The translations under genes and the position numbers were made by a program. A DNA stretch of 64,000 nt from Acidobacteriota bacterium (GTDB taxonomy: Bacteria; Acidobacteriota; Blastocatellia; UBA7656). The notes under the pieces are model-generated. The model searched no databases. It was not told the origin of the DNA and saw nothing but the letters and a program-made list of their open reading frames with translations. Of this stretch, positions 60,761 to 64,000 are shown in pieces. The stretch is from NCBI GenBank assembly GCA_016201275.1, contig JACQDB010000034.1, positions 1 to 64,000 of the forward strand, written 5' to 3'. Each line of letters begins with the position of its first letter. The first letter of the stretch is position 1.

Positions 60761-61378
60761 ATGAACACGCGATACCGCCTTCTCATGATTTTTTTTACCT
60801 TGATGCTCTGGAGTTTTTCCGTAGCCGCGCAGCAGTCAAAACCGCGCCATCCGAAACCGCAGGCCAAACCGCTTCCCGAAGAAAAAGCTGAACCAGTCGT
60901 CGCGCCCGAAAGCCACGAAGAAGCTTTGCGTCGCGTTCTGAGCAAGCTTTCCGAACAGATTGATACACTGGCGCTCGAAGTCAAAAAGATGCGCCAAGAA
61001 ACCGAACGCAATTCCACGTTGCTGGAACTGGCTTTGCTCGAAGAACGCTTGACGCGCCTCGAAGACAAGCTCGATAACGCCGCAACGACCAAAGCCAATC
61101 TTGATATGCAAGAGGTTGAGGTGCAAAGGCGGCAGCGCAATATTCAACAGGAGTTGACCCTGCGCGGCGCGGCGGCGTTGCGACGCGATGAAACGGAAGC
61201 GGCGTTGCGGCAGGAGTTCCAACGCATACTGGAGAGCCTTCACGCGCAGCAAAGCACCTTGCAAACTCGCATCACCGATTTGCAGACCCAGGCCGACCGC
61301 TTGCGCTTTCGCATTGAAACGCTACGCAAAAAAGCCGACCGGCTGGAATTGAAAAACGACAGCGAGACCAATAAATAA
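60761..61378 (+). CDS. Exported coiled-coil protein
   Basis: 205 residues from an ATG after GGAG. A signal peptide (YRLLMIFFTLMLWSFSVAAQ) is followed by a Pro/Lys-rich segment and about 150 residues of continuous heptad-like helix (ERLTRLEDKLDNAATTKANL, through TLQTRITDLQTQADRLRFRI). It resembles small periplasmic coiled-coil proteins of unknown role. It diverges from the membrane protein gene at 60190. A 13-bp stem-loop lies 350 bp downstream. Confidence 0.78.
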   Translation: MNTRYRLLMIFFTLMLWSFSVAAQQSKPRHPKPQAKPLPEEKAEPVVAPESHEEALRRVLSKLSEQIDTLALEVKKMRQETERNSTLLELALLEERLTRLEDKLDNAATTKANLDMQEVEVQRRQRNIQQELTLRGAAALRRDETEAALRQEFQRILESLHAQQSTLQTRITDLQTQADRLRFRIETLRKKADRLELKNDSETNK

Positions 61379-61401
61379 GGATGAAAAATAAAATCAGCTT
61401 A

Positions 61402-61494
61402 TAGCGAATTTCATTTGCCCACGATCCAGGACACCGGGTTGAGAGGCGGCCTGTGACCGCCTCTCAACAAATCGCACCCCTCGGCAAGCCGCTA
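61402..61494. repeat. Family F element (copy F4)
   Basis: 93 bp with TA borders and ends GCGAATTTCATTTGCCC / GGCAAGCCGC. The interior hairpin GTTGAGAGGCGGCCTGTGAC closes with CGCCTCTCAAC. A degenerate inverted repeat of the 'accacgaaggtcaccaa' kind follows to about 61575. Confidence 0.85.
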
Positions 61495-61726
61495 TACCAA
61501 CCACGAAGGTCACCAAAAACCCGAAGGGGCTTGAGCGCTTCTTTGGCTTCGTACTCTTCGTGATGAAGTGATTTCGTTGTCGCTTCTAAAGGTCGCCGCT
61601 AGTGAGCGCCGATTTTATCGGCATTCACTGGCGGTTGAGTTGGCGAGCCGCGCTCTTTGGCAAATCAAGGAGCGCAGTTGCGGGAGTTTGATCAAGCAGT
61701 CAGCGGCGTTTCGTCAAAATAAATCG

Positions 61727-61764
61727 GGGGTTGAGTCATCGCGCTTGCGGCTATGACTCAACCC
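61727..61764. other. Perfect 13-bp stem-loop
   Basis: GGGGTTGAGTCAT and ATGACTCAACCCC are exact reverse complements around a 12-nt GC-rich loop. No T-tract follows. The surrounding 61575-61780 contains no gene I can support. Confidence 0.7.
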
Positions 61765-61781
61765 CTGCTGGCATTTTCTAT

Positions 61782-61885
61782 TTAGAGCGTGTTGCATAAA
61801 ATGGATGTTTTGTCCAGATATTGTATGTGATGGTTTAACCATCTACAACATATAGACGATTTCTGAAATTCTGCGACACGCTCTA
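61782..61885. repeat. Family A MITE-like element (copy A6), supplies a stop codon
   Basis: 104 bp with TA borders and ends GAGCGTGTTGCAT / CTGCGACACGCTC. The right border (61883-61885) reads TAG on the minus strand and is the stop codon of the DUF1573-like gene. Removing the element and one TA gives CAA-TAA there, so the ancestral stop was probably TAA. Confidence 0.9.
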
Positions 61886-63127
61886 TTGATCGGACAGGAC
61901 AATTTTGACAGGGATTTCCAGACGCGGTTTTTGTAGGTCGTCGGTTTCGACAATCAATTTGCCTTCGTAGGTTCCGGCCTTGGGCAACTTCTCGGCAACC
62001 GTGTTGATGAGGATGACATAGTTGCTGCCCTCGACCAGTGTCTGGGCTACCGGGTTGAGAAATTCGAGCGTGGAAGAAACCGCCTTCACCTGAAAACTAC
62101 CGGCGATTTTTCTCAAGCCGAGGCGGGCGACGCGGGTGGGGAATTTCTGTAAATCGCCAAGCGTCAGCGTGCCGCAATCCACTTTCGCAGGCGTCGTGAT
62201 GATGCCGTCATCCAACACCCGCAAGGTTAAAGCGACGGTCAGCGTTTCGGCGCGTCCGCCCATGCTCTGCAACTCAATCGGCCAAGTTTTGACTCCGGCT
62301 TCTGCTATCGGCGCAACTTCAATGTCCAGCCAATAGACATTGCTCTTGCCCTCGCGGCGCAGGTTGTACTTCACCGCTGCGGTATTTTGCGAGAGCAATT
62401 TCACCTCGGTGTTGTCCTCAACATTCGGGCGTATGCGAAGCGAGATTTTGCTTGTGGTTTGGCGTGCCACGCTGAGTTGCGGTTTGGCCGTAGGCCACAC
62501 TTGAAAACTGCCCACCTTGTCGCCGGTGGTGAGGTTGGCATTGCCTATGCCTTTGACATAATCCGGCAAGGGATTGACCAGGGCGCTGATGCGAAACGAG
62601 ACCGTAGAAGAGCGCGGGTCATTGGTGTAGAGTTTGAAGTTTTCAACGATTAACCCCGGTCTTTCCAGAGCATCAATGCGGATTGCCACAATGCCAGCCT
62701 GACCAGGCTGGATCACTTTGTCAAAGACAAAGTTTTTCGAGCATCAGGTGTAAGGCGCTGCGCCAGTGAAATGCGCGGCGGTCTTGGTCAGCGCCGACCA
62801 AAGCGGTCGCGCTCCAAGCGGCGCTTCGCGGTAGCGGCCAATCGTCGGCGTACCGGAAAGAATCGGCTGATCGGCTAGTTGCAAAGGCGCTGCGCCGAGA
62901 TTGCGAACCGTAAAAGTTTTCAGCAGTTCTTCACCGACAAAGACTTCGCCAAAATCATAGTTGGTTACATTAATATCGAATACCGGCAGCGCTTGATTCG
63001 CTTTCTGCGCCTGCGCCGTGACCGAGGTTGATAAACCGACCAACGAAACCAGCAGCGTCAATATGATGCTGGTAATCAGTCGCCTTTTGCCGCGCTGCCA
63101 CCTAGTGGATTGATGAACCTGAAACAT
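61883..63127 (-). pseudogene. DUF1573-like exported protein gene, interrupted by an in-frame TGA
   Basis: One frame runs from the ATG at 63127 to the TAG at 61883 (415 codons) with a single TGA at codon 128 (62744-62746). Before it: a signal peptide (RLITSIILTLLVSLVGLSTS) and a DUF1573-like start (VFDINVTNYDFGEVFVGEEL, FTVRNLGAAPLQL). After it: CSKNFVFDKVIQPGQAGIVA and a further 277 residues of beta-sandwich sequence. The 35-40 residues before the TGA (RYREAPLGARPLWSALTKTA and onward) do not look like this family. Their DNA is rich in small palindromes, so a repeat may have been inserted. Just after the TGA is a perfect 8-bp hairpin (62715-62733). Unless the TGA is read through, the gene is broken or expressed only in part. 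Confidence 0.75.
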
Positions 63128-63279
63128 AAGTAGATGATAGTAAAGATTGACGGCGAATGTTTCAAGCGCCTTGATGGAAGCCAGGTCGGTCAACGGAATT
63201 TCTGTTGGCAAACCATTGCCCCACAAGCGCTGAGGAATTTCCGCTTCGGCAGCCGCGCTTTGCCGGATTCGCCAGTCAA

Positions 63280-63381
63280 TAGCGCCTGTTACACAAATGG
63301 ATTTTCTGTCCACATATTGTACGCGATGGCTTGACCCCCTACAACATATAGGCGGTCTCTGGAATTCTGCGACACGCTCTC
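63280..63381. repeat. Family A MITE-like element, diverged (copy A7)
   Basis: 102 bp. The right end CTGCGACACGCTC and the interior CCACATATTGTACGCGATGG are clear. The left end (GCGCCTGTTACAC) has drifted, and the right TA has become TC. It lies between the DUF1573-like gene and the acetate-kinase-type gene, in their shared upstream region. Confidence 0.75.
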
Positions 63382-63537
63382 AATCGCGCCAAGGGTGAAC
63401 CGGCGGCCTGCTGCCGGTTCTGAAAATATTTCTTCAACGAAGTGCGATGCTACAGTCGCGCTTCGTTTTTCTTCTGGCGGCGTTTCCTGCTACACTTTTT
63501 CGCGCCTTCCCTGAGCAATTTTTTATCGGTGCGGCTT

Positions 63538-64000
63538 ATGAATATTCTGGTTCTCAATTGCGGCAGTGCAACGCTCAAGTTTCAACTCATCGCTACAGAC
63601 CTCGACCTCATTTCGCAGAACGCCGACCGGCGTTTCGTGCGCGGCTCCATCGAACGCATAGGCGGCGAAGCCATCATCACGTCGCAACTCGAAGGCCACG
63701 CCGTGCAACGCTCGACCGCGCCGCTGCGCGACACCCGCGCCGCCGTTGACTTCATCATACGCTGGCTGTGTTCGCCGGACGCCAACCTCGCCGAGGTGCG
63801 CGCCATCGCCGACATTCACGCCGTAGGCCATCGCGTCGTACACGGCGGCGAATTCTTCAAACACTCCGTGTTGATTGATGAAGAGGTGCTGCGCGGCATA
63901 GAAGATTGCATAGACCTCGCGCCCTTGCACAACCCCGCCAATCTCAAAGGCATTTTAGCGGCGCGGGAATTATTCGGCGTGGGCTTGCCACAAGTCGCTG
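63538..64000 (+). CDS. Acetate/propionate kinase family protein, 5' part
   Basis: 154 codons before the window ends. The start MNILVLNCGSATLKFQL is the nucleotide-binding signature of the acetate kinase family (usually NxGSSSxK; here SATLK), and VGHRVVHGGEFF and DLAPLHNPANL are the other N-terminal family motifs. Acetate kinase interconverts acetate plus ATP with acetyl phosphate plus ADP. Propionate and butyrate kinases share these motifs, so the exact substrate is open. A short upstream region with element A7 separates it from the diverging DUF1573-like gene. Confidence 0.93.
   Translation, partial: MNILVLNCGSATLKFQLIATDLDLISQNADRRFVRGSIERIGGEAIITSQLEGHAVQRSTAPLRDTRAAVDFIIRWLCSPDANLAEVRAIADIHAVGHRVVHGGEFFKHSVLIDEEVLRGIEDCIDLAPLHNPANLKGILAARELFGVGLPQVA

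Noticed and set aside
62715-62746. TGA followed by a hairpin, suggesting a selenocysteine insertion element
   Set aside because: The three-base loop (UUU) lacks the G expected in bacterial SECIS loops, the segment before the TGA looks inserted, and no selenocysteine machinery is seen. Kept only as a low-probability option.

Overview
The window looks like chromosomal sequence from an Acidobacteriota bacterium, most likely class Blastocatellia. This is inferred from gene content, not from a marker-gene search: an Oar-type TonB-dependent receptor of about 1,320 residues with an N-terminal carboxypeptidase-regulatory domain, a VWA protein of the 'VWFA-related Acidobacterial' type, a DUF6600/FecR-type protein with a glutamine-rich tail, a TPR-CHAT protein, several sigma/anti-sigma modules, and intergenic regions packed with palindromic repeats. 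Base composition looks moderately GC-rich throughout. I recognised no rRNA, tRNA, CRISPR array, prophage, integrase or transposase gene.

Layout. 1-6000 (minus): a five-gene group encoding an ABC importer of the nitrate/sulfonate/taurine type. Its substrate-binding protein is membrane-anchored and fused to a C-terminal OmpA (peptidoglycan-binding) domain, and two unfamiliar proteins with coiled coils follow the ATPase. 6981-11717: miaB, a double zinc-ribbon protein, a family-4 uracil-DNA glycosylase and an MFS exporter. 12212-16180: TonB-dependent receptor. 16668-22561 (minus): a housekeeping run of rplU, rpmA, obgE, nadD, rsfS, a sigma-54 activator, rlmH, a DksA/TraR protein and a ComF protein, covering ribosome assembly, translation silencing and NAD synthesis. 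22777-30296: DUF4870-type membrane protein, CPBP protease, FecR/DUF6600 protein, VWA protein, hemD. 30663-31176: a broken type IV pilin gene. 31481-37145 (plus): a Lys/Ala-rich TPR protein, yvcK/glmR, glmU and glmS, a UDP-GlcNAc supply cluster. 38224-45199 (minus): GMC oxidoreductase, an unusual sigma factor and a TPR-CHAT protein. 46136-49071 (plus): an NHL-propeller/M23 peptidase fusion and a glycine-rich RRM protein. 49744-54047 (minus): ECF sigma factor, membrane coiled-coil protein, secreted protein, trypsin/tachylectin protein. 54279-64000: uvrA, a second sigma/anti-sigma pair, a class A beta-lactamase-like hydrolase, small envelope proteins, an interrupted DUF1573-like gene and the 5' part of an acetate-kinase-type gene.

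The most striking non-genic feature is a population of small non-coding inverted-repeat elements. At least five families (A, B, D, E, F) have different termini but share a TA dinucleotide at their borders. This is the signature of MITEs mobilised by an IS630/Tc1-mariner-type transposase, which is not in the window. Family A has seven copies of about 102 bp. Two of them sit exactly on the TA of a stop codon, so the element itself completes the TAG stop of the host gene. Family E elements are foldback structures whose arms carry runs of small hairpins that turn round at the centre. Families B, F and a shorter hairpin share one interior palindrome inside different ends. One family D element is nested in another repeat, and a related uninterrupted copy elsewhere in the window shows roughly what the empty site looked like.
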